Shown here one piece after another: positions 50,986-58,304 of a DNA stretch of 64,000 nucleotides. The notes under the pieces were generated by a model that saw only the letters and a program-made list of their open reading frames with translations, searched no databases and was not told the DNA's origin. Source of the stretch: Ruegeria aquimaris (GTDB lineage: Bacteria > Pseudomonadota > Alphaproteobacteria > Rhodobacterales > Rhodobacteraceae); NCBI RefSeq assembly GCF_025751555.1, contig NZ_JAOWLB010000005.1:208713-272712 (forward strand), given 5' to 3'. Made by a program: the position numbers and the translations under genes. Numbering within the stretch: position 1 is the first letter of the stretch; each line of letters begins with the position of its first letter.

Positions 50986-51999
50986 TTATGCCTCGATGAT
51001 CTTCTCAATCCGCTCCAACGTGGCACAGTTGACGGAGACCCCATGACTCTGTGCGTGGAGGCGGCGTGCCCGCCGACCATCGCCTGGCAGATGGGCGTTG
51101 TCCTGACCGTGTACCGCGTCGCACAGGCGCGCCACCAGCGGCGCAAACCGGTCGCCCGAGGTTGCCCCCGGGTCGATCGCGATAAAGAACTGGCCGGTGC
51201 GCGGCGGCCCGCCCGCCGTGCCGGAAAACGGCGAAGCGTCGATTCCCAGTGTGGCACCGGTCAGCGCGGCGGCCATGGTTTCGACCAGCAAGGCCACCCC
51301 CACACCTTTGTAACCGCCCGACGGCGCCATCGAGCCTTTCAACCCGACCTCGGGGTCGGTGGTCGGGTTGCCCTCGGCATCCAGCGCCCAGCCGACCGGG
51401 ATCGGCCTGCCCTCGCGGGCCCGTTTCATCACCTCGCTCTTGGCGATGGTGCTGGCGCTCTGGTCGATCAGGATCGCCGGTTCGCCATCCGCGCCCGGCA
51501 CCGCCAGCGAGAACGGGTTGGTGCCGACCACCGGTTTCGAGCCCCCCGAGGGCGCGATCGAAGCGGGCGCGTTGGTAAAGCCCAGCCCTACCAGCCCTTC
51601 GCGGGCCAGACGGGCGGTGTGATACCCCAGCACACCGCAGTTATAGCTGTTGCGGACCGCCAGAACGGCAACGCCCTGACTGCGCGCCAGCGGCATCAAC
51701 TGGTCAAAGCCGAGGTCGATGGCGGCATGGGCAAAGCCGGTCGCCGCATCCACGGTCAACGCCGAGGGCGCGGGACGGTCGAGCCGGGGCTCGGCCTGAC
51801 CGTCGACCTTGCCGCATTGCACATGCTCGCAATAGATCGGGATATAGAGCAACCCGTGGCTGGCGATACCGTCGGCCTCGGTCGCGGCGGTGGCCACGGC
51901 CAATGGCCGGGCATTGGCCTCGGAGGTGCCAGCGGCCACCAATGCGCGAAAGCTCAGATCTTCGATCTCGTCCAGGCTCAGGGTCTTGGTTGCTGTCAT
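50986..51999 (-). CDS. Ldh-family (malate/lactate/ureidoglycolate-type) NAD(P)-dependent oxidoreductase
   Basis: 337 residues. The Ldh_2 fold is shown by ATEADGIASHGLLYIPIYCE, VAVLAVRNSYNCGVLGYHTA (catalytic His), GFTNAPASIAPSGGSKPVVG and the central nucleotide-binding FSLAVPGADGEPAILIDQSAS. Members include Delta1-piperideine-2-carboxylate/pyrroline-2-carboxylate reductases, sulfolactate and malate dehydrogenases. It starts 12 bases after the DUF3726 gene. The context of a carrier and an aldehyde dehydrogenase suggests a reductase/dehydrogenase acting on an imino or hydroxy acid, which is inference. Confidence 0.93.
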   Translation of the reverse strand: MTATKTLSLDEIEDLSFRALVAAGTSEANARPLAVATAATEADGIASHGLLYIPIYCEHVQCGKVDGQAEPRLDRPAPSALTVDAATGFAHAAIDLGFDQLMPLARSQGVAVLAVRNSYNCGVLGYHTARLAREGLVGLGFTNAPASIAPSGGSKPVVGTNPFSLAVPGADGEPAILIDQSASTIAKSEVMKRAREGRPIPVGWALDAEGNPTTDPEVGLKGSMAPSGGYKGVGVALLVETMAAALTGATLGIDASPFSGTAGGPPRTGQFFIAIDPGATSGDRFAPLVARLCDAVHGQDNAHLPGDGRRARRLHAQSHGVSVNCATLERIEKIIEA

Positions 52000-52011
52000 G
52001 GCGTCCTCGCT

Positions 52012-52644
52012 TCAGTCATTGTCGGAAAGCCCCGCGCCCGCGCCCTTCAACCGGGATTCCTCGGTTGCGGGGGCATAGGTGCGATGGGCGAAACGGTTCA
52101 GGGTGGCCCAGGCCTCGGGCGCGGGTTGGGCGCGGCTGCGGATCGGTGTCGCGACGTCGATCTGGCCGCCCGGTGTCACCTCGACCAGAGGCGCAAGGTC
52201 CAGCGCCGTGCCGCAAAGGTCGAGCGCCGTGCCGTCGGTGACGGCACCGCCGCCCTGCCAGCGCAGGGTGACCGGGCGACGGTTCTGCTGTGCGATCAGC
52301 GCGGCAAAGGGCACCAGCAGCGCGGGCCGGACCACCTGTTCCAGCCGAAACCCTGCATCGGACAGCTCTGCCGCACGGTCCGAAAGCGCCGCCCCCGACG
52401 CCAGCGGGCAGAGCGTGCCGCCGGGCGCGACCCAGGTCGTGCCCATTGGGAAGGGAGAAAGATCGGCAAGCGGCACCCCGTCGATCCGGGTCAGCAGCGC
52501 GGCCAGTTCGGCACAGGCATCCAGATCATGGGCAGCCAGCCAGCGCGTGGCCTTGGCGGCCTCTTCGGCGAGACCCCAGGGATAGCCCGCGCCGCGCGTG
52601 GCGCGCTTGGCGGTGGCCTCGATCTCGTTGAGAGAGAAACTCAT
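52012..52644 (-). CDS. DUF3726 domain protein
   Basis: 210 residues. It begins MSFSLNEIEATAKRATRGAG, then PWGLAEEAAKATRWLA, a pattern I recognise as DUF3726, a family confined largely to proteobacterial catabolic clusters with Ldh-type oxidoreductases. WVAPGGTLCPLASGAAL has a conserved Cys. No motif indicating a catalytic class is seen. Start overlaps the stop of the preceding 562-residue gene (ATGA). Role unknown. Confidence 0.8.
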   Translation of the reverse strand: MSFSLNEIEATAKRATRGAGYPWGLAEEAAKATRWLAAHDLDACAELAALLTRIDGVPLADLSPFPMGTTWVAPGGTLCPLASGAALSDRAAELSDAGFRLEQVVRPALLVPFAALIAQQNRRPVTLRWQGGGAVTDGTALDLCGTALDLAPLVEVTPGGQIDVATPIRSRAQPAPEAWATLNRFAHRTYAPATEESRLKGAGAGLSDND

Positions 52645-54329
52645 GCCGGAACCTCCGGATAGACCCAGTCATCGGCGGTCTCGGGCGAAAGATCCTCGGG
52701 GTATGGCGCACCCGCATACATGCAGATCCGCACCCAGCGATCCGAACGGGGGTCGAAATGGATGGCGCCAAAGAAGGCAAGTTTCGCCCGCAGCATGTTG
52801 ATGGGCAGCACCGAGGCGCTGATCGTGTTGTCGTGGATCTCGCCATAGGGGGCCACTCGGCTCATCTGAGCACGGCGCACGGTGTGGCGGTGTTCGGGAT
52901 GGGCCAGCAGGAATTCCGCCACCGGACGGGCACCGTCCCAATCGGCCAGCGCGGCATGGGCCGCCGCCGCATCGCGGGCCGGGGCCAGCGGCTGTTCATA
53001 CTCGGCGATCGGCTCGTCGAACCGCTCACCCAGACGCGGCTCCAGCTTCTCCTCGGACACATACCAGGCGCGGGCGCAATTCTCGGGCGCCGACCAGTCC
53101 AGGTCAAAGGCCCAGGCGTAGCTGGCCGCGATCAGCGCGCGCAGTTCCGAGATCGGCATGGCACCGTCGATGCGAAACGCACCCGGATTGCCATCGGCCA
53201 TGCAGCTGGCCAGACCGTCCACCAGATCTGGATAGGGTTCCAGGATCAGCGAGGCGATCAGTTCCTGCCCCTCCTCGCTGAGCGCGCCCTCGGCCCAGCG
53301 CATCAGCCGGTCCCAGGGTTGATCGTTCAAAAGGTCGTCGCCCGCCACATGGCGCGAGAGCACCTCCATGTCGCGGCGCAGGTCACCCAGTTTCGCCAGT
53401 TGAATCGGGTGTTCCGAGCGCCACTGGCCCAGCGACACCTCGCTGCGCCGAAGCATCTGGCGAAACTGCGCGGCCGCGTCTGGGCTGGCGGTGGCGACGC
53501 CGCGCACGCGTGCAATCGCCTCTTCGCGGGCCATGACCCAGTTGTTGAACAGGACCGGGTGGTTGACGATATAGGGCGCCATGCCCAGACCGGTGGAATT
53601 GCCGATCCCCATCCGCCGCGCCAGCTCCGGATCCAGATCGACCGCGCCCTCGCCGCCCTTGGCCCGCGCCATGTGCTGCACCAGATCGCGCACGAAGACA
53701 CGGGTCAGATAGACCGACAGCATCTCGGCCTGAAACGGCACCTGCATTTCGGGGCGGTCGGCGATCTGCTCGCGATCCGCCGCGCCCAGCTTGCCTGAAC
53801 CATAGACGGCGGTGGTGCGCATCAGATAGCCCACCTTGTCGATCTCGGCGCGGTCGGGCTGTTGCCCGCTCGCCAGCGCGTCGACCACATGCGCCCAGAG
53901 CCGCACAGACCGGTTGGCCCGGCTGACCGAAATCTCGCACTCGCTGACCCGGCCCGCCTCTTGCAGCGGCACGTTCTGCGACAGCCGGTTGATGTCGTCC
54001 TCGGTCGGGATCCCGTCGAACAGGGTAAATGTGGCATCCCAGGCGGTTGCGATCACCCGGTCCGAGCGCATTTCCGGCGGCAGGTCATGGGCAAAGGCCA
54101 CCAGCGAATAGGCGCGATCTGGCCCCTGCGCGGTATAGACGGCATACCCCACGCCCGCCGCGTCGATGCGGAACACGGGGCGGGAGAAGCTCCAGTTCTC
54201 GTGCGCCATGCGCCGGGTCAGGATGCGCATGAAGCTGAGGCGGCATTGATGCAACGACCCCAGCCGCGACAGCCGCATGACTGTTGCCGGATCCCTGCGC
54301 TGGATTTGCCTGTTCGGGGCGGTGTCCAT
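52641..54329 (-). CDS. uncharacterised 562-residue protein of the LysR/BCCT cluster
   Basis: 562 residues from the ATG at 54329 (MDTAPNRQIQRRDPATVMRL), the start chosen by the AAGGATAAAAGAG before it and by the 5-base gap to the dipeptidase gene. The N-terminal third reads HENWSFSRPVFRIDAAGVGY, YTAQGPDRAYSLVAFAHDL and WDATFTLFDGIPTEDDINRL, beta-rich with acidic patches. A helical middle (YLTRVFVRDLVQHMARAK, MAPYIVNHPVLFNNWVMARE) is followed by SEEKLEPRLGERFDEPIAEY and HRHTVRRAQMSRVAPYGEIH. No signal peptide, transmembrane helix, nucleotide-binding loop or metal-binding motif could be identified. I do not recognise the family; context says it belongs to the catabolic cluster. Confidence 0.8.
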   Translation of the reverse strand: MDTAPNRQIQRRDPATVMRLSRLGSLHQCRLSFMRILTRRMAHENWSFSRPVFRIDAAGVGYAVYTAQGPDRAYSLVAFAHDLPPEMRSDRVIATAWDATFTLFDGIPTEDDINRLSQNVPLQEAGRVSECEISVSRANRSVRLWAHVVDALASGQQPDRAEIDKVGYLMRTTAVYGSGKLGAADREQIADRPEMQVPFQAEMLSVYLTRVFVRDLVQHMARAKGGEGAVDLDPELARRMGIGNSTGLGMAPYIVNHPVLFNNWVMAREEAIARVRGVATASPDAAAQFRQMLRRSEVSLGQWRSEHPIQLAKLGDLRRDMEVLSRHVAGDDLLNDQPWDRLMRWAEGALSEEGQELIASLILEPYPDLVDGLASCMADGNPGAFRIDGAMPISELRALIAASYAWAFDLDWSAPENCARAWYVSEEKLEPRLGERFDEPIAEYEQPLAPARDAAAAHAALADWDGARPVAEFLLAHPEHRHTVRRAQMSRVAPYGEIHDNTISASVLPINMLRAKLAFFGAIHFDPRSDRWVRICMYAGAPYPEDLSPETADDWVYPEVPA

Positions 54330-54334
54330 CTCTT

Positions 54335-55315
54335 TTATCCTTGCGGGACGAAGTTCTGGGCAAAGAACCTGTACCAGTTCCCGCCCATGATCCCGGCCAC
54401 TTCGTCCTTGCTCAGGCCGGTCGCGCGCAACCCGTTCTCGATATTTCCAAAATCGCGATTGTCCTGGAACCAGTGCGGCATCGGGGGAAAGCCCGGCGCG
54501 CTGGCGGACCCCTCGCCAAAGTCGATCTCCTTGGACCAGCGCCCGGTGCGCATCCATTCCACCACGCTGTCGGGCTGGTCCTGGCACAGGTCGGTGCCGA
54601 TCCCCAGATGGTCGACGCCGTACCGCTCGGCAGTGCGCGCGATCATCTCGCAGAAGCTGTCCAGCGTGCAGTCGGACTTGTCCTTGAGGTGATGGGGATA
54701 GACCGAAAAGCCCAGCATGCCGCCGTTTTCGGTCACCGCACGGATCACGTCATCACGCTTGTTGCGCAGGGCCGGCGCCCAGTCATGCGGGTTGGCATGG
54801 GTGATGGCGATGGGACGCTCCGATATCTCGGCGGCCTCGATGGTCGAGCGGTCGGCGGAATGGCTCATGTCCACCACCAACCCCACCCGGTTCATCTCCT
54901 TGATGACCTGACGGCCCATGCGGGTGATGCCCGTATCCTCGGCCTCGTAACAGCCGGTCGCCAGCAGCGACTGGTTGTTGTAGGTCAGCTGCATGAAACG
55001 CGCGCCCAGCGTATGCAGGATCTCGATCAGGCCGATATCGTCCTCGATCGGGCTGGGGTTCTGAAATCCGAAGAAGATCGCGGTGCGCCCGGTCTCGCGC
55101 GCGATGTCGATATCGCCGGCCCATTGCCCCTTGATGATCAGGTCGGGATACTGCTCGAACCAGCGGTTCCATTTCTCGAAATTCAGGACCGTCTCGCGAA
55201 AGCTTTCGTGATAGGCAATGGTGACATGCACCGCATCGACATGGCCCGCGCGCAGCTGGCGAAATATCTTTTCCGACCAGTTGGCATATTGCAGGCCGTC
55301 GATGCGATAGCTCAT
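54335..55315 (-). CDS. renal/membrane-dipeptidase-family (M19) enzyme
   Basis: 326 residues. M19-type TIM-barrel: IDGLQYANW at the start replaces the usual DxHxD metal motif, GRTAIFFGFQNPSPIEDDIG has the Glu position, LVVDMSHSADRSTIEAAEIS and PIAITHANPHDW supply metal-site histidines, and LGIGTDLCQDQPDSV the final Asp. The altered first metal motif (lacking a clear DTHxD) is also a feature of the dipeptidase-like protein in Pseudomonas glycine-betaine clusters, as I recall it, so it may not be a normal peptidase. It starts inside the aldehyde dehydrogenase stop (ATGA). Substrate unknown. Confidence 0.85.
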   Translation of the reverse strand: MSYRIDGLQYANWSEKIFRQLRAGHVDAVHVTIAYHESFRETVLNFEKWNRWFEQYPDLIIKGQWAGDIDIARETGRTAIFFGFQNPSPIEDDIGLIEILHTLGARFMQLTYNNQSLLATGCYEAEDTGITRMGRQVIKEMNRVGLVVDMSHSADRSTIEAAEISERPIAITHANPHDWAPALRNKRDDVIRAVTENGGMLGFSVYPHHLKDKSDCTLDSFCEMIARTAERYGVDHLGIGTDLCQDQPDSVVEWMRTGRWSKEIDFGEGSASAPGFPPMPHWFQDNRDFGNIENGLRATGLSKDEVAGIMGGNWYRFFAQNFVPQG

Positions 55316-56763
55316 TGTGGTGCCCCCGCGCTGATATACGCCGTCTTGACCGTGGTATAGAACTCGGCCGCCGCGCGGCCCTGCTCCCGCGGCCCGTAAG
55401 AGCTGTCACCGCGCCCCCCGAACGGCACATGGTAATCGGTGCCTGCTGTCGGCAGGTTCACCGTCACCACCCCGGTGCGTGCATTGCGGCGGAAGTGGGT
55501 GGCACGCGCCAGATTGCGGGTCACGATCCCCGAGGTCAGGCCGAAATTGGTGTCGTTCACCACACTCAGCGCCTCGTCGAAGCTGCCGACCTTGATCACG
55601 CTGGTGAGCGGCGCGAACATCTCTTCGCGGTTGATGCGCATGGTGGTGGTGGTGTTCAGGAACACGCCCGGAGACATGTAAAAACCGTCCTGCGGCATCT
55701 CCAGCCGCTGACCGCCGCAGGCAAGTTCGGCGCCCTCGGATTTGCCCAGATCGACATAGGCGAGGTTCTCGGACAGTTGCTGGGCGCTGACCACCGGGCC
55801 CATCTGGGTGCCCTCGGCCAGCGCATGGCCCACCTTCATCGCCTGGGCGCCCGCCACCAGCTTCTCGACAAAGGCGTCGTGGATGGCCGCATGGACCACC
55901 AGCCGCGAGCTTGCGGTGCATTTCTGCCCGGTGCCGCCAAAGGCCCCGCCAAGCGCCAGCGACACCGCCAGATCCAGATCGGCATCGTCCATCACCGCCA
56001 GCGCGTTCTTGGACCCCATTTCCATCTGCACCTTGGTCAGGTTCTGGATCGCGGCGGATGCGATACCCTTGCCCACCGGCACCGAGCCGGTGAAGGAAAT
56101 CGCGTTGACCAGCGGGCTTTCCACCAGCCGCTGGCCGATGCTGCTACCCGAGCCCATGACCAGGCTGAACAGGCCCTTGGGGATGTCCTGACGCGCAATG
56201 ATCTCGGTCAGCGCTACGGCGCTGGCGGGGGTGATATTGGCCGGTTTCCACACCACTGCATTGCCATAACAAAGCGCCGGCGCGATCTTCCACGAGGCGG
56301 TGGCGGTGGGAAAGTTCCACGGGCTGATCACCGCGACCACGCCCACCGCCTCGCGGCGCACGTCGATCTCGACGCCCGGGCGCACAGAATCGGCATTCTC
56401 GCCCAGCTGGCGCAGGCATTCGGCGGCGTAATAGGTAAAGAACTGACCGGCGCGATAGACCTCGCCCTTGCCCTCGGCCAGCGGTTTGCCCTCTTCGCGG
56501 CTGAGCAGCGTGCCCAGTTCCTCGGCCCGGGCCATCAGTTCGGTGCCGATGGCCATCAGCACCGCCTGCTTGCGCTCCATCCCGTAGGTCGCCCATTCCG
56601 CCTGCGCGCGCCGGGCCTGGTGCAGCGTCGCGTCAAGCTGATCGGCGCTGGCCTGGGCGAACATGCCAACCAGATCGCTCAGGTCCGACGGGTTGCGGTT
56701 TTCGATTTCAGCTTCGCCCGCCAGCCATTCGCCCGCGATGAGATTGAGTTTTACGTCCGACAT
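55312..56763 (-). CDS. aldehyde dehydrogenase (semialdehyde-type)
   Basis: 483 residues, NAD(P)-dependent ALDH superfamily. Catalytic Glu248 lies in QMEMGSKNALAV and nucleophile Cys282 in GGTGQKCTASSRL. The C-terminus DYHVPFGGRGDSSYGPREQG, then AEFYTTVKTAY, resembles alpha-ketoglutaric-semialdehyde dehydrogenases and the succinate-semialdehyde group. If so, it would deliver 2-oxoglutarate or succinate to the TCA cycle. ATG at 56763; upstream in-frame sequence is the divergent promoter region and is not coding. First gene of the LysR-controlled cluster. Substrate specificity is inference. Confidence 0.93.
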   Translation of the reverse strand: MSDVKLNLIAGEWLAGEAEIENRNPSDLSDLVGMFAQASADQLDATLHQARRAQAEWATYGMERKQAVLMAIGTELMARAEELGTLLSREEGKPLAEGKGEVYRAGQFFTYYAAECLRQLGENADSVRPGVEIDVRREAVGVVAVISPWNFPTATASWKIAPALCYGNAVVWKPANITPASAVALTEIIARQDIPKGLFSLVMGSGSSIGQRLVESPLVNAISFTGSVPVGKGIASAAIQNLTKVQMEMGSKNALAVMDDADLDLAVSLALGGAFGGTGQKCTASSRLVVHAAIHDAFVEKLVAGAQAMKVGHALAEGTQMGPVVSAQQLSENLAYVDLGKSEGAELACGGQRLEMPQDGFYMSPGVFLNTTTTMRINREEMFAPLTSVIKVGSFDEALSVVNDTNFGLTSGIVTRNLARATHFRRNARTGVVTVNLPTAGTDYHVPFGGRGDSSYGPREQGRAAAEFYTTVKTAYISAGAPQ

Positions 56764-56845
56764 GCCTCTGGCCCAGTTCCTCGAATGAATTGGGTCATGG
56801 TGGACTCCACCCGTCATATCGGTCAAACTTAAATTGCTTAAGGAA

Positions 56846-56864
56846 ATTTCAGGATTTCTGAAAT
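56846..56864. promoter_or_regulatory. LysR-type operator (T-N11-A within ATTTCAG-N5-CTGAAAT)
   Basis: Perfect inverted repeat ATTTCAG / CTGAAAT with a 5-base spacer, ending one base before the LysR start codon. It contains the T-N11-A core typical of LysR boxes, and its position fits autoregulation and control of the divergent aldehyde dehydrogenase operon. Confidence 0.6.
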
Positions 56865-56865
56865 C

Positions 56866-57738
56866 ATGATCAAGATCGAGATGCTGCGCTGTTTCAGTAC
56901 CGTGGCGCAAACGGGCAATCTGGCCGATGCGGCCATGCGGATGGGGCGGACCCAGTCGGCCCTGTCAATGACCCTGAAACAGCTGGAGGAACATCTGGGC
57001 CAGTGCCTGTTCGAAAGCGAGCGCAAGAACCGGCTGACCCCGCTGGGACAAGAGGTGTTCCGCTTTGCCCAGCAGCAGCTGCGCCAGTTCGACGATACCA
57101 TACAGACGATCGAGGCGGCGGCGCGGGCACCGCAGGGGTTGCTGCGGCTGGCGTCGATCCCCTCGGCCTCGGGCCTGGCGCTGCCAAACGCGATCGAAAC
57201 GATGATGCAACGCCACCCCGCGCTGGAGCTGGAGCTGCGCGATATGGACAGCGGCCGGGTGGTTGACGCGATGCTGCAAGGGCAGGCCGATCTTGGCATT
57301 GTCTCCGGCCGGCCGGTTCTGAACGGGGTCGAAAGCGAGATCCTGTTCGAGGATGCCTTTGGCCTGCTCTGCGCACCCGGTCATCCGCTGGCGCAACAGC
57401 CACAGCCGCCTGATATCGACGCCATCCTTGCCTCGGGCTTCATCCGCAACAACCTGTGCGCATTGATCGAGGCGCCCGAGATAAGCGCCGCCCTGCCCCG
57501 CGCCCGGATCACCGTGCACAACACCCATTCGTTGCTGGCGATGGTGCGCACGGGGAAATGGGTGACGATCCTGCCACGCTCGGTCGCGCAGGTGCAGCCG
57601 AAAGAGCTGGCGTTCCGCCCCATCGCCGGGCTGGAGCAGCAGCGCAGCGTGTCACTCTTGATCCACACCCGAACCCGGTTTCCGCAGCTGGTCGAGGAAT
57701 TCGCCGAAATTCTGCGGCACAGCCCCTGGACCGGCTGA
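56866..57738 (+). CDS. LysR-family transcriptional regulator
   Basis: 290 residues. N-terminal helix-turn-helix: LRCFSTVAQTGNLADAAMRM, TQSALSMTLKQLEEHLGQCL, FESERKNRLTPLGQEVF; linker helix and periplasmic-binding-like effector domain follow (PQGLLRLASIPSASGLALPN, DLGIVSGRPVLNG). Divergent from the six-gene cluster with a palindrome at its own start, so it is the likely local activator responding to the catabolic substrate. Convergent with DUF1489 at the 3' end (3-base gap). Confidence 0.94.
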   Translation: MIKIEMLRCFSTVAQTGNLADAAMRMGRTQSALSMTLKQLEEHLGQCLFESERKNRLTPLGQEVFRFAQQQLRQFDDTIQTIEAAARAPQGLLRLASIPSASGLALPNAIETMMQRHPALELELRDMDSGRVVDAMLQGQADLGIVSGRPVLNGVESEILFEDAFGLLCAPGHPLAQQPQPPDIDAILASGFIRNNLCALIEAPEISAALPRARITVHNTHSLLAMVRTGKWVTILPRSVAQVQPKELAFRPIAGLEQQRSVSLLIHTRTRFPQLVEEFAEILRHSPWTG

Positions 57739-57741
57739 GGC

Positions 57742-58173
57742 TCAGATCACCCCGATCTCGGCCAAGGCACGGTTCAGGTCCTCGGGCAGCGCATCGTCTT
57801 GCGCGCGCCCCTTGGGCAGATCCGGCGGCGTGTCGGCGGGGTTCAGATAGCGCCAGCCCTGAAACGGGCGTTTCTGGGTGCTATGGGTGCGATGCAGTTC
57901 GGGGTCGAGCACCAGCGCGCAATGCCGGGTGCCGTCCTGTCCGGTGACCTCGTCCATCCGCAGCACCCGCTGACGGCACTGGATCACCCCCTTGATCACC
58001 CAATAGATCGACCCGCCCGCTAGAATCTCGCTCTCGCGTTTGGGCCACATGCGGGTGACATGACGCGGCAACCCGTCCGGCGTCTGCGCCCGCCGCATCG
58101 CCTGCCATTCGGCCAGGTTGTCGACGCTTTCCGTCCCGACGCTGAGCTTGATCAGATTGACGTAGTTATCCAC
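57742..58173 (-). CDS. DUF1489 family protein
   Basis: 143 residues, GTG start at 58173. NYVNLIKLSVGTESVDNLAE, RHVTRMWPKRESEILAGGSI, YWVIKGVIQCRQRVLRMDE and CALVLDPELHRTHSTQKRPF are the characteristic sequence of this alphaproteobacterial family, whose function is not known. The frequent His/Arg residues and Trp are suggestive of a nucleic-acid or ligand binding fold but no activity is proposed. It diverges from nrdJ; a DnaA-box sequence overlaps its start codon. Confidence 0.9.
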   Translation of the reverse strand: MDNYVNLIKLSVGTESVDNLAEWQAMRRAQTPDGLPRHVTRMWPKRESEILAGGSIYWVIKGVIQCRQRVLRMDEVTGQDGTRHCALVLDPELHRTHSTQKRPFQGWRYLNPADTPPDLPKGRAQDDALPEDLNRALAEIGVI

Positions 58174-58174
58174 A
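58166..58174 (+). promoter_or_regulatory. consensus DnaA box (TTATCCACA) between DUF1489 and nrdJ
   Basis: Exact match to the nine-base DnaA consensus, covering the GTG start of DUF1489 and lying about 130 bases before the nrdJ start. DnaA controls ribonucleotide reductase genes in several bacteria. One 9-mer can also occur by chance. Confidence 0.35.
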
Positions 58175-58304
58175 GCTTTCCCACAGAGTCGTCCAGAGTC
58201 CCGCCTTGATATTGTAGCTCACCCCACCCGGGCATCAAGCTGTTGTGGCCATGCTCACATTTGGTTTAGTCTGGATGTCTCTTCCAGCACGAGGGAATCA
58301 TCCG

